Shown here one piece after another: positions 53,100-61,681 of a stretch of DNA of 64,000 bases. Position numbers and translations under genes: made by a program. The stretch comes from Clostridia bacterium (GTDB lineage Bacteria; Bacillota; Peptococcia; DRI-13; SM3-B62), in the NCBI GenBank assembly GCA_018432615.1, contig JAHDSQ010000006.1:82432-146431 (forward strand), read 5' to 3'. The notes beneath the pieces are model-generated. The model was not told the DNA's origin. It saw only the letters and a program-made list of their open reading frames with translations, and did not search any database. The first letter of the stretch is position 1. Each line of letters starts with the position of its first letter.

Positions 53100-53873
53100 A
53101 TGGGATTTATCTACAATGGAATATCGTCGCAAAGTATGAAAATACGAGCAAGACTTACCAAATGGCAGGTCTCCCCTGCCCTGCGCAATTCCTTTGAAAC
53201 TGTGCCGGGCAAAGCAGGTATTGCAGATTTTGGCTGCGACATATCAGAACGAAACATAATAATTAGCTGTAGTGTGCTTCCCCAGCGCAGTTTTGCCGAT
53301 CTTGTATCGGTTCTTGATAATGTTGCTGAATGGTTAAATCCGGAAAACGGGCTTAAACAACTTGTTCTAGATGATTTGCCCGACCGATATTTTATGGCTC
53401 GCTTATCAGAAGCGGTTGACTGTGAGCGATTACTGCGGACAGCGGGCAGCTTTGAACTTCGGTTTGTTTGTCCCGAACCATATGCTTATGCGTTGGAAGA
53501 TGAGGTATTTGTTCTTTCTGAAACAGGTCTTCATGAGCTGGAGAGGGTTAAAGGAAATGCGGATTCCAATCCGGTTTATCTTTTGAAGGGTTTGATATCA
53601 ACGGCCTCATCAAGCTATATTTCGCTTATTACAAACGGCGAGGAATTGCTAATTGTTGGCTCATTATCTGAAGGTGAAACTCTGATTGTTGACTCCGGCA
53701 TGGTAACAGCTAAGGTTATTGATGAAACAGGCCGAACCTTGAGAAATGGCCTTCCCAGCCTGCAGGATCTGAATTTTCCGATTTTCAGAAAAGGTGTTAA
53801 TCATATTGAGATTGCCGCAGAAAATGCGACCTTTACCGAGTTAAAAATACAGGCAAAAAGCAGATGGAGGTGA
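53100..53873 (+). CDS. Distal tail protein (Dit)
   Basis: The 257-residue product matches the phage distal-tail family (SPALRNSFETVPGKAGIADF, LVLDDLPDRYFMARLSEAVD, SFELRFVCPEPYAYALEDEV). It forms the hub at the tail tip to which the baseplate lysin attaches. ATG 53100 follows GGAGGGAAGCAT. Confidence 0.92.
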   Translation: MGFIYNGISSQSMKIRARLTKWQVSPALRNSFETVPGKAGIADFGCDISERNIIISCSVLPQRSFADLVSVLDNVAEWLNPENGLKQLVLDDLPDRYFMARLSEAVDCERLLRTAGSFELRFVCPEPYAYALEDEVFVLSETGLHELERVKGNADSNPVYLLKGLISTASSSYISLITNGEELLIVGSLSEGETLIVDSGMVTAKVIDETGRTLRNGLPSLQDLNFPIFRKGVNHIEIAAENATFTELKIQAKSRWR

Positions 53874-53877
53874 TAAC

Positions 53878-56400
53878 ATGGCGATAAAATCAATTCTAAC
53901 GAGCCAAGAGGATTTTACCGGTGAGTTTCCTGTAACATCAAGGACGTCTGCTTTATGGCGATTTAATGAAAAAACACCAGACGAAAATCTTCAGCTTATG
54001 GATTCATCGGGACATGGCAGACATTTTACCATCTCCGGCTGGTCAGGTACATCAGCAAACCTTATTGCTGGAAGATTCGGAAGATACTTTAGGCAAAATA
54101 TTGTTAATCCGACTTCTGAAAAGACCTATCTTGTAGCAGAAAATGATGGGAGTTTCTTTAGCAATCTGGGCGAAAAGATTGTTGTAGGCGGTTGGATTAA
54201 TCCTACCACCTATTCGGTCGGCCAGACATATATCCCCATATTCAATACCCGCCAAGGACCCGGTCAGCCAATTTTTTATGTTTCACTTTATCAAGGAAGA
54301 CTTAGGCTGATGTTGTATAACTCCTCCGGTACACTAATTTACGACCAGAGTGAAACAGCTACCATTACCTTAAAAAACGGCGGCTGGTATTTTATCACCT
54401 CCATCATTGAAGTAAGCAATAAAAAGGTGCAGAACATCATATGCGATCGCAGCGACGGGGCAACCTGGGTGTCGCCTGTGCGTTCCTTTTCGGGAGAATT
54501 GAACCGAGAATGTATAGCAAACATTATTATGGGGATGCATGCAAATACCTACTACTATGCCGGAGGCTTCGACGACTGGTTTCTGGAAACGGACTCACAG
54601 CTTACAGCTGATGATTTGCTGTTATATTTTAAGTCGTCTTTACATGCAAACGGTGGGGATGCGGCTTCGGATGTAGATGCTTTGGCAGAGCCTGGCGTAG
54701 TCACCCTTAAAGCAACAGATGGCGAGTATCCTGCAAGTGGCGTACTTTATACAAGGGCGGTTCCATGTGCATTATCGGGCAGCGGTCGTGTAGCTGTGAC
54801 AAGCGAATATACTGCAGGTGTTACTTCAGTGTCTCTAGTAGAGACCAGCACAAGCGATGATCTTGAAGAATGGTCTGCATGGCAGGCTGTGGGAACCAGC
54901 GGTGAACTTCAATCGCCAAATTGGCAATATATAAGGTTCCGTGTTACCCTTACCAGCAGCGATCCGTTGAAGACACCAAAACTTCTGGAAATACAGCTTC
55001 ATGATATACCGAAAGCGCCCTATGAGAAACTAGGCTTTGCCCGTCCTGTGATTTTGGACAAAAACGGAGCATGGGAAGCTGTTCTTGAAAATGCCTTTGA
55101 TATCATTGTCACTGGTGAGGTGAACGGCGCGGATACGCTGGAATTCAAGCTTCCGTTCCATGATCCAAAAAGAAGCACACTGGAAAATGAAAAACAAGTG
55201 CAAATCGTAAATGACATTTACCGGATCCGAACCTTAACGGACAATAAAAGCGAAGATGGGCGTGTTATTACGCAAGTATATGCTGAAGCGGTATTTTACG
55301 ATCTGTCTTTCAGTGCGGAAAAAGAACCTAGAGAATTCAATGCAGATACTGCAGATGTTCCGATGCAATATGCACTTTTGGGTACAGGTTGGACAGTAGG
55401 AAATGTTACTGTCACTACGAAACGGACATGGCAGTGTACAGAAAAAAATGCCTTATCCATCCTTCGCACTGTACAGAATATTTATGGCGGCGATCTGGTG
55501 TTTGACAGCGCCAACCGCCAGGTACACCTTTTGACTTTTAGTGGTACTGATAGCGGAGCGCTTTTTTCATATAGAAAGAATTTGAAAAGTATTCAGCGGG
55601 TAGTCGATACACGTGAATTAGTGACAAGGCTCTATGCTTATGGAAAGGACGGATTGACCTTCGCTTCAATTAATGGAGGTAAGGAATACGTGGAAGATTA
55701 CACTTTTTCCAGTGAAGTGAGGGTGTCGACGCTTGATTGTTCGTCGTTTACGAATCCATATCAGATGCTGGAATATGCAAAAATGCGGCTTGCAGAATAT
55801 TCGAAGCCTCGCGTGTCATATGTGCTGTCTGCTATGGATTTATCTGCGCTGACCGGTTATGAGCACGAAGCATGGAAACTGGGTGATATTGTTACAGTGG
55901 ACGATAAAGAACTAGGCCTTTTGGTAAAAACACGTGTTGTGCGAAGGCAGTATAACTTGCAGGAACCTTGGAAAACAGTGATCGAGCTTTCAACTAAACT
56001 ACGGGAACTTGGCGATTCTTCGGCGCAGTGGGACAAGGCAGCAGATGCGCTGTCCTCAGCAGAATTGATAAATCGTCAGAAAATTAAAGATATGGTGCCC
56101 TTCAACCATCTGCGCAATTCCAGAGCGGATGATGGTTTTGCCTACTGGGTCAATTCCGGCTTTGAAGTGGATACTGAGAATGGTGTTTCGGGAACTGCTT
56201 CCTTCAAGGCTGTTGGTGTACCTGGTATGACAAAGAGCCTGTCACAGACGGTATACCCAGCAACACGTAAAAGTTATACATTTTCAGCGCAGATTGCTTC
56301 CGAAAACCTTGAAAAGGGCGAAAACGGCCAAGTTGGTGTTGAGATAGTCATTGAATACGAGGACGGTACAACAGAAACAAGATTTATAGACCTGATTTGA
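53878..56400 (+). CDS. Tail-tip protein with LamG-like and phage endopeptidase domains
   Basis: The 840-residue product has an N-terminal LamG/concanavalin-like domain (SALWRFNEKTPDENLQLMDS ... VVGGWINPTTYSVGQTY, residues 30-240), then the phage tail endopeptidase-like core (about residues 370-720, including SILRTVQNIYGGDLVFDSAN and LKSIQRVVDTRELVTRLYAY), and a C-terminal carbohydrate-binding-like part (FNHLRNSRADDGFAYWVNSG). It probably forms the tail spike/baseplate hub and binds cell-wall glycans. Confidence 0.88.
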   Translation: MAIKSILTSQEDFTGEFPVTSRTSALWRFNEKTPDENLQLMDSSGHGRHFTISGWSGTSANLIAGRFGRYFRQNIVNPTSEKTYLVAENDGSFFSNLGEKIVVGGWINPTTYSVGQTYIPIFNTRQGPGQPIFYVSLYQGRLRLMLYNSSGTLIYDQSETATITLKNGGWYFITSIIEVSNKKVQNIICDRSDGATWVSPVRSFSGELNRECIANIIMGMHANTYYYAGGFDDWFLETDSQLTADDLLLYFKSSLHANGGDAASDVDALAEPGVVTLKATDGEYPASGVLYTRAVPCALSGSGRVAVTSEYTAGVTSVSLVETSTSDDLEEWSAWQAVGTSGELQSPNWQYIRFRVTLTSSDPLKTPKLLEIQLHDIPKAPYEKLGFARPVILDKNGAWEAVLENAFDIIVTGEVNGADTLEFKLPFHDPKRSTLENEKQVQIVNDIYRIRTLTDNKSEDGRVITQVYAEAVFYDLSFSAEKEPREFNADTADVPMQYALLGTGWTVGNVTVTTKRTWQCTEKNALSILRTVQNIYGGDLVFDSANRQVHLLTFSGTDSGALFSYRKNLKSIQRVVDTRELVTRLYAYGKDGLTFASINGGKEYVEDYTFSSEVRVSTLDCSSFTNPYQMLEYAKMRLAEYSKPRVSYVLSAMDLSALTGYEHEAWKLGDIVTVDDKELGLLVKTRVVRRQYNLQEPWKTVIELSTKLRELGDSSAQWDKAADALSSAELINRQKIKDMVPFNHLRNSRADDGFAYWVNSGFEVDTENGVSGTASFKAVGVPGMTKSLSQTVYPATRKSYTFSAQIASENLEKGENGQVGVEIVIEYEDGTTETRFIDLI

Positions 56401-56410
56401 GGGTGATGAT

Positions 56411-56605
56411 ATGGCATATTTCAATCAGATTGCACACAGTATTTCTCCCAAAAGTATCAGCAGAGTCAAATCTATCACCATCAGGCTGTGCGTCACTGAC
56501 TGCACCGGCACAGTGTACTTTACAGACTTATTGCTTCAGGGCGGTTCGGTTTCCACTGGATGGATCGGGCATGTATGCGAAATTCAGTGGACATTGGACG
56601 GATAA
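56411..56605 (+). CDS. Short paralogue of the tail protein at 57022
   Basis: The 64-residue product (VKSITIRLCVTDCTGTVYFT near residues 19-38) matches residues 24-62 of the protein encoded at 57022 (SITVRLMITDCTGTIYFTDL). It is a divergent, probably old duplicate that lost the rest. ATG 56411 overlaps nothing but follows the previous stop by 10 bp with GAGGGTGATGAT upstream. Confidence 0.72.
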   Translation: MAYFNQIAHSISPKSISRVKSITIRLCVTDCTGTVYFTDLLLQGGSVSTGWIGHVCEIQWTLDG

Positions 56606-56672
56606 ATAGGAGCAGGAGGTATTAATATGGTATAATTTGTTTGATTTATATTTTTGAAAGGATGTGCCGAAG

Positions 56673-56942
56673 TTGGATAATAATAAAATTAAACGGTTTC
56701 CAATAACATATTCACAACGCCGAAAAAACTCCCTTGGACCATTGCATGTAGAATGTCAAATCTCTGGGAGGTATTTAAAGTTTTACAAAAACTCATCGAT
56801 GTTACAAGGTGGCGAATTCATTACTCTGGATGTAATGGCGACGCCTACTGAAGATGGGAAAGCATCAAAAAAGATATGTCAAATGATTGTAACGAGAGAA
56901 GATTTAATAGAAGCTTTAAATAATATAACTCCTAAAGAATAA
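56673..56942 (+). CDS. Small moron gene in the tail module
   Basis: Not recognised. The 89-residue basic product (KRFPITYSQRRKNSLGPLH near residue 7) starts at TTG 56673 by its AAAGGA site about 10 bp upstream; GTG 56664 is possible. The gene is A/T-rich, has a TATAAT at 56631 and is followed by a strong terminator, so it has its own transcription unit inside the tail operon. It lies between two paralogous fragments of a tail gene. Confidence 0.7.
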   Translation: MDNNKIKRFPITYSQRRKNSLGPLHVECQISGRYLKFYKNSSMLQGGEFITLDVMATPTEDGKASKKICQMIVTREDLIEALNNITPKE

Positions 56943-56977
56943 GGCATTGTAAAAAATTAATCCAGTTTTGTTATAAG

Positions 56978-57002
56978 AGATCGCATCAGCGATCTTTTTT
57001 AT
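56978..57002 (+). terminator. Terminator after the tail-module moron
   Basis: Perfect AGATCGC (56978-56984)/GCGATCT (56989-56995) stem with a 4-nt loop and a run of T residues. Confidence 0.85.
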
Positions 57003-57021
57003 TTTATCTGGAGTGTTGACG

Positions 57022-57606
57022 ATGGCAAAAAACAGCTTTATCAGGTTCGCAGAAACGTTAATGATTAAGAAAGAAATGCGCGTGGTCAGTATCACAGTTC
57101 GTCTGATGATCACAGATTGTACCGGAACTATATATTTCACCGACCTGCAGCTTCAGGATGGAGATCAGTTGACAGGCTATACCGTCCACACGAGCAAAAT
57201 GCTAACGAAAATGCAGGAAAACGGGCAGCCAGTTCCGCCCCGGCATTATAACGGTGTGGTGCGAACAGCGGAGACTGTAATTTTATTCAACCTTGGCAAA
57301 ACTTCTGCTGGCCTTGACTGCTATATCTATCCTATACAGGATATGGCCGCAGGGAGTATTGAACTATCCCAAGGTGTAGGTGCGCATAAGGTAAAGTTTC
57401 TTGACCCGGTTAATGCAGGCGATGAGCTGGCGCTCAAGGCTTCCACCCGCCAATGCCTTAAAAACGGAAGCCCTACTCGTAAGGATGGATTTTATCAATA
57501 CTCTGCGGCATGGGATAGCAAACATATGGTGAAGCTGGAAGAGAGAAAATCGGCGCGAGTGCTCTTTGAATTTCAGGAGATGCAGGAAGGCGGTGACCGG
57601 TTGTGA
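57022..57606 (+). CDS. Tail/baseplate protein of unknown function
   Basis: The 194-residue product (VRLMITDCTGTIYFTDLQLQ near the N-terminus, then FNLGKTSAGLDCYIYPIQD and NAGDELALKASTRQCLKNG) matches clostridial phage tail proteins placed between the tail hub and the GH18 lysin. ATG 57022 is chosen because GGAG is 8 bp upstream; the frame extends back to 57013 without support. Confidence 0.8.
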   Translation: MAKNSFIRFAETLMIKKEMRVVSITVRLMITDCTGTIYFTDLQLQDGDQLTGYTVHTSKMLTKMQENGQPVPPRHYNGVVRTAETVILFNLGKTSAGLDCYIYPIQDMAAGSIELSQGVGAHKVKFLDPVNAGDELALKASTRQCLKNGSPTRKDGFYQYSAAWDSKHMVKLEERKSARVLFEFQEMQEGGDRL

Positions 57607-60071
57607 GGGATTTTTTAAAAGGTAAGCGGTGCATGGTGTGGAGTTTTATGGGAAATGCCCGAATGTATGAAGCACTTAGAGACTATGGTGACCGCTTTGA
57701 TACGGTAGGCATTTTTACTTTTGAGGTTGACGCAACAGGCACAATTACTGAAACCGGTACCAGCATCAGCAGCATGCTTCCGTATATTCAGAAATGGCCT
57801 CATATTAAGTGGCTGCTCACTATTATGAATCATGGAATAGCCAATATTTTTACTGCACTTCGCAACAACCAAAACGGTGCAAAAGATAAGTTTCTCACTG
57901 AAATCATCCGAATCATGAACAAGTATCCATGGTGCGCTGGGGTAGATATTGACCTTGAGCGCGGTGGAGGTTATGAAAACAAGGATGCGGCGAATGCTTT
58001 ATTTAGGGATATATACAATACTGTTAAGTCTTATGATGCAACAAAGTTTGTCAACATCTGCCTGCCGGGTATGACCGGCGTTCAAGGCTCGGTGGGCGGT
58101 GAAAACTGGTGTGTTTATGCCGATCTTAACGACTATTGCGATACCGCCGCCATCATGAGCTATGGCATGGCATGGGCGGGCTCTGCTCCCGGCCCGGTAT
58201 CTCCTCGGGACTGGCTTGAGGGCATATATGATTATGCTGTTTCCGTTATGTCACCGGACAAGATATTCATGGGTCTGCCTGCCTATGGCTGGAACTGGAG
58301 GATCCATGATACCCCTGAAAACCTTGGAATAACTTATCGTGGAGTGTCCAACACCTACTATGCGGCTAAATACTGGATGACTGGGGTTTACAATTTCACA
58401 GGCGATGCACCGCCCCAGCCGTTTATTCCAATTGTGGCTTGCTGGGATGACTATAACAAAGTACCTTGGGCTCTTCCTCATGTATATGATTATATGGAAG
58501 GATGGGATGCTGTATCCTGGGAATATCCGCTGCTAAAAGGGGTTTATAACAGGCGAAGATATTTGACAAGCTATGGCAAGGAGCAGAAAGCGGAGTTCGG
58601 ACCCATTTATATTGACAGGAACGGAGTTCCGGATGAATACGAAGGAAATGTCATTATTACTGATGAGATGGCCTCGCTTGGAGATGACCAGGCGTCAGCA
58701 GAGTACCGTTTTGAGATAAGAGAAGCGGGATATTACGATATTGCAGTACAGCTTTGCTTTCCTTACTGGGACAAAAATGCGATTATCGTTTCCCTTGATG
58801 GTGAATCAAAGACTTTCAGCGAGAACCGTTTATGGTGGCCATACTGGAGAAGAGTTTGCTGGTTGACACTTGCAAAAGGTGTATTTCTCCAAGAGGGAAC
58901 GCATGCTGTCAGCATAAGCGGTGGTGTGCCGGGAGTCCAGTTTTACGGTTTTAGGGTTTGCAGCGGATTTTCGGAGCATCCCTTTGTCGGTGAAGCCTGT
59001 TTTATGCTCTCACCCCGGCAGTTCAAGGATGTAAATGGTGTGATGGTCGAGCCGGATCGAGGTTTTAAACTGACCTTTGAAGTGTTGCGAAGAAAACCCG
59101 ACTCGGCGCTTATTTGGTATGAAGATTTTCGGGACAGGAACATCCTGCCTGAAAACTACTGGACTGTGTTGGATGGCGAATGGGATGTTTGGCAGGACCC
59201 AGACAGCACAGAAAGCCGTCCATATTCCCAGCTTGAGGGATATGGCAAACTTGCATGGAAATACGACGGGTTTTCCGACATCCATATCCGGGCAAGGCTG
59301 GCCTTCCCTCAAAATAGCAGTGGACGGGCTGGGGTGTTCCTTGGAGATATTTTCTGCTGCTTAAATTATGATACGCAAAGAGTCGAGCTTTATCAAGGTA
59401 ATTCCTTGCTTGGTAGCTATTCCACCAGTTTCTTAAAAACTGCAGATGCCGATCTTCGTGCTAATCCGAATATGTATACTATAGAGATGCGAAAACGCGG
59501 CAATAAGGTAAGAGTATATTCTGGTGCAGCTTCAACCCTGCGTTTCACAGTGAATGTAATCGGTGGTAATGGTTATGCAGGGTACTGCTCGGACAACCGG
59601 ACGGTATGCGAGCTGCTGCGGCTGGGTGATGCGTGGGTATATGAACCATACGAGTGTTTTGATGTGGAACTTCCGGATGGAACTATAACCGGCTTTGGCA
59701 GGCTTGCTCGCACTGGTGTCACGTGGGATGATGAATTTCAGGTGTTTTCAGTAAATAGCGATGTGGAGGAATCAGTAACTCGCAGTGAGGACATTTCGAT
59801 GGACTATGACTTTTTCCACTCACAACTTTTGACGCTTTCTTGCGGCAATGACTATGAAGTAAAGATTATACCGAAAGACATCAATATCTGGATATCCCGT
59901 CTCTTCCTCGGAGATGCAGATGGTTTTTCTATTCTGTATTATCAGGATGTGGACAGCCTTGTTTACTGGGCAAACGAAGCGGCTTATCGATGGAAACTGC
60001 GAGGTATAGCCATCTGGTCGCTTGGGCAGGAGGATATGCGGCTGTGGGAGGCGCTTCCGAAGCAAATGTAG
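57603..60071 (+). CDS. GH18-type tail-associated glycosyl hydrolase
   Basis: The 822-residue product begins with a glycoside hydrolase family 18 TIM barrel: strand CMVWSFMGNARMYEAL, the catalytic DxDxE motif GVDIDLERGGG near residue 118, and AAIMSYGMAWAG later. The rest (about residues 350-822) has beta-rich modules that look like carbohydrate-binding domains. Such enzymes in the tail cut cell-wall chitin-like or peptidoglycan glycans (N-acetylglucosaminidase activity) during DNA injection. GTG 57603 overlaps the previous gene by 4 bp. Confidence 0.9.
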   Translation: MRDFLKGKRCMVWSFMGNARMYEALRDYGDRFDTVGIFTFEVDATGTITETGTSISSMLPYIQKWPHIKWLLTIMNHGIANIFTALRNNQNGAKDKFLTEIIRIMNKYPWCAGVDIDLERGGGYENKDAANALFRDIYNTVKSYDATKFVNICLPGMTGVQGSVGGENWCVYADLNDYCDTAAIMSYGMAWAGSAPGPVSPRDWLEGIYDYAVSVMSPDKIFMGLPAYGWNWRIHDTPENLGITYRGVSNTYYAAKYWMTGVYNFTGDAPPQPFIPIVACWDDYNKVPWALPHVYDYMEGWDAVSWEYPLLKGVYNRRRYLTSYGKEQKAEFGPIYIDRNGVPDEYEGNVIITDEMASLGDDQASAEYRFEIREAGYYDIAVQLCFPYWDKNAIIVSLDGESKTFSENRLWWPYWRRVCWLTLAKGVFLQEGTHAVSISGGVPGVQFYGFRVCSGFSEHPFVGEACFMLSPRQFKDVNGVMVEPDRGFKLTFEVLRRKPDSALIWYEDFRDRNILPENYWTVLDGEWDVWQDPDSTESRPYSQLEGYGKLAWKYDGFSDIHIRARLAFPQNSSGRAGVFLGDIFCCLNYDTQRVELYQGNSLLGSYSTSFLKTADADLRANPNMYTIEMRKRGNKVRVYSGAASTLRFTVNVIGGNGYAGYCSDNRTVCELLRLGDAWVYEPYECFDVELPDGTITGFGRLARTGVTWDDEFQVFSVNSDVEESVTRSEDISMDYDFFHSQLLTLSCGNDYEVKIIPKDINIWISRLFLGDADGFSILYYQDVDSLVYWANEAAYRWKLRGIAIWSLGQEDMRLWEALPKQM

Positions 60072-60091
60072 GTTAAAAGTTTTATATATTC

Positions 60092-60123
60092 AGCGCTTTG
60101 CTTTAAGGCAGGGCGCTTTTTTA
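60092..60123 (+). terminator. Terminator after the tail lysin
   Basis: AGCGCTTTGC (60092-60101) pairs with GGCAGGGCGCT-type sequence (60108-60117, two G-U pairs), followed by TTTTTT. It lies in the 87-bp gap before the holin gene. Confidence 0.72.
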
Positions 60124-60158
60124 TATGCAAAATTCAAGTTGAACGGAGGGTTAAGACA

Positions 60159-60578
60159 ATGAAAACGGCATGGAACTGGGTACAGGCGCTTTTTACTGCT
60201 ATTGGCGGATTTCTTGGCTGGTTTCTTGGAGGGCTGGACGGGTTTTTGTATGCACTCATCGCTTTTGTAGTCATTGACTATGTGACCGGAGTGATGTGTG
60301 CCGTTGTAGACGGAAAGCTTTCGAGTGAAGTCGGGGCCAAGGGCATCTTTAAGAAAGTGCTTATTTTTGTACTTGTAGGTGTAGGACACATCATCGACAG
60401 CCAGGTGCTCGGCAATGGCGGGGCAATCCGTACAGCAGTGATTTTCTTTTACCTGAGCAACGAGGGAGTTTCAATTCTTGAGAATGCAGCACATATAGGA
60501 CTGCCCATTCCTGAAAAGTTGAAAAACGCATTGGAACAACTGCATAGTCGCTCAAATGAGGAGGATGAAAAGAAATGA
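60159..60578 (+). CDS. Phage holin, toxin-secretion/lysis type
   Basis: The 139-residue product has the holin-family pattern (LGWFLGGLDGFLYALIAFVV, VIDYVTGVMCAVVDGKLSSE, GIFKKVLIFVLVGVGHIID) with three to four membrane helices. It forms the inner-membrane hole at lysis. ATG 60159 follows GAACGGAGGG. Overlaps the amidase gene by 4 bp. Confidence 0.93.
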   Translation: MKTAWNWVQALFTAIGGFLGWFLGGLDGFLYALIAFVVIDYVTGVMCAVVDGKLSSEVGAKGIFKKVLIFVLVGVGHIIDSQVLGNGGAIRTAVIFFYLSNEGVSILENAAHIGLPIPEKLKNALEQLHSRSNEEDEKK

Positions 60579-61279
60579 AGCTTTTTACTAAATACATGAC
60601 GCGAAACGATTGCTATACAGCAGGCCGCAAAATCACGCCTAAAGGAATCATGGTACATTCGACGGCTGTGCCGGGTGTAATGGCGACTGAGTGGTTTTCC
60701 CGTTGGAACAGATCTTACAAAGCCGGTGAAATAAACAGGCAGGTATGTGTTCACGCTTTTGTAGACGATAAAGAGGTTTGGCAGTACCTGCCTTGGGATC
60801 ATCGCGGGTGGCATGCAGGAGGCTCCGGCAACGACACGCACATAGGGTTTGAAATTTGTGAACCCGCCGGGTTTTCGTATAAATCCGGGTCGGTGATGGT
60901 GGGTTATGATGCAGCAAAGCAGGAAGATTATTTCCGTAAAGTATGGCAGAACGCTGTTGAACTCTGTGTCATGCTCTGCAGGGAATACGGCCTTAATGAG
61001 AATGACATCATCTGCCACTCCGAAGGATACAAGCTCGGTATTGCCAGCAATCATGCTGATGTGATGCACTGGTTTCCGCGTCACGGCGAAAGCATGGACA
61101 CATTCCGTGCGGCAGTTAAGGCTGGATTGGCAGAAAAACCAGAAACAGAAATGCCTGCAGGTGACGATAAGAAATACTATCGTGTTCAGGTGGGCGCATT
61201 CTCATCCAAAGCAAATGCCGAATCGATGCTTAAAAAGCTTAAGGCGGCAGGTTTTGATGGTTTCATAAAATATAGTTGA
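60575..61279 (+). CDS. N-acetylmuramoyl-L-alanine amidase with SPOR domain (endolysin)
   Basis: The 234-residue product has an amidase_2 domain with zinc ligands at MVHSTAVPG and HFEICEP-type residues (HIGFEICEP), and a C-terminal SPOR domain (YRVQVGAFSSKANAESMLKK, about residues 195-230) that binds denuded glycan strands. This is the phage endolysin, the standard partner of the holin. Overlap with the holin suggests coupled synthesis. The terminator at 61293 follows. Confidence 0.92.
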   Translation: MKLFTKYMTRNDCYTAGRKITPKGIMVHSTAVPGVMATEWFSRWNRSYKAGEINRQVCVHAFVDDKEVWQYLPWDHRGWHAGGSGNDTHIGFEICEPAGFSYKSGSVMVGYDAAKQEDYFRKVWQNAVELCVMLCREYGLNENDIICHSEGYKLGIASNHADVMHWFPRHGESMDTFRAAVKAGLAEKPETEMPAGDDKKYYRVQVGAFSSKANAESMLKKLKAAGFDGFIKYS

Positions 61280-61292
61280 TATAAGTCTTTAT

Positions 61293-61340
61293 AAGCCCAC
61301 AGCTACGGTAACCATTCCGAGTTGTGGGTTTTATTTTTTT
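61293..61340 (+). terminator. Terminator after the endolysin gene
   Basis: AAGCCCACAGCT (61293-61304) pairs with AGTTGTGGGTTT (61320-61331), with an inner CGG/CCG hairpin, and a long T-run follows. Confidence 0.8.
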
Positions 61341-61351
61341 GTCTTTTTCAT

Positions 61352-61405
61352 GGGGTTCGAATTACGCTGTTTTTTCGCATATCGGCAGGAGGTAATGCCA
61401 TATGC
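61352..61405 (+). promoter_or_regulatory. GGGGTTCGAA-N10-TTTTCGC element, copy C
   Basis: GGGGTTCGAA (61352-61361), ten bases, TTTTCGC (61372-61378), then a hairpin GCATAT-C-GGCA (61377-61387)/TGCC-ATATGC (61396-61405). Its loop carries AGGAGG and its 3' arm the ATG at 61402, so the start site of the next gene is part of the structure. Confidence 0.65.
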
Positions 61406-61623
61406 AAGTGAAGCAAATCACAGAACTCTCAAATTCTCAATTTGCTGCCAAGCGGAAGCCCGTAACAGAAGAGAGGCTCCAGAACGAGTATGATTATTAT
61501 CGCTCACTGATGCTGCTTCAAAAAATGCTGAATGTAGGACTGATTACACAAGAGGAGTTCGTGAAAATCGACCTCCGTAACCGTCAATCTTTCTCACCTT
61601 TTGGAGCCGAGTTAATGCCCTGA
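61402..61623 (+). CDS. SHOCT-like small protein before the recombinases
   Basis: The 73-residue product has a C-terminal SHOCT-like motif (LLQKMLNVGLITQEEFVKID, residues 38-57), common in small proteins encoded before serine recombinases in clostridial mobile elements. Possibly an excision or regulatory factor. Its start site is folded in a hairpin (see copy C element). Confidence 0.75.
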   Translation: MQVKQITELSNSQFAAKRKPVTEERLQNEYDYYRSLMLLQKMLNVGLITQEEFVKIDLRNRQSFSPFGAELMP

Positions 61624-61681
61624 AACGCTTGATAATACAGGTGTTCAGAGGTAATATGTCACATACCTGGGAGGTGAAAAA

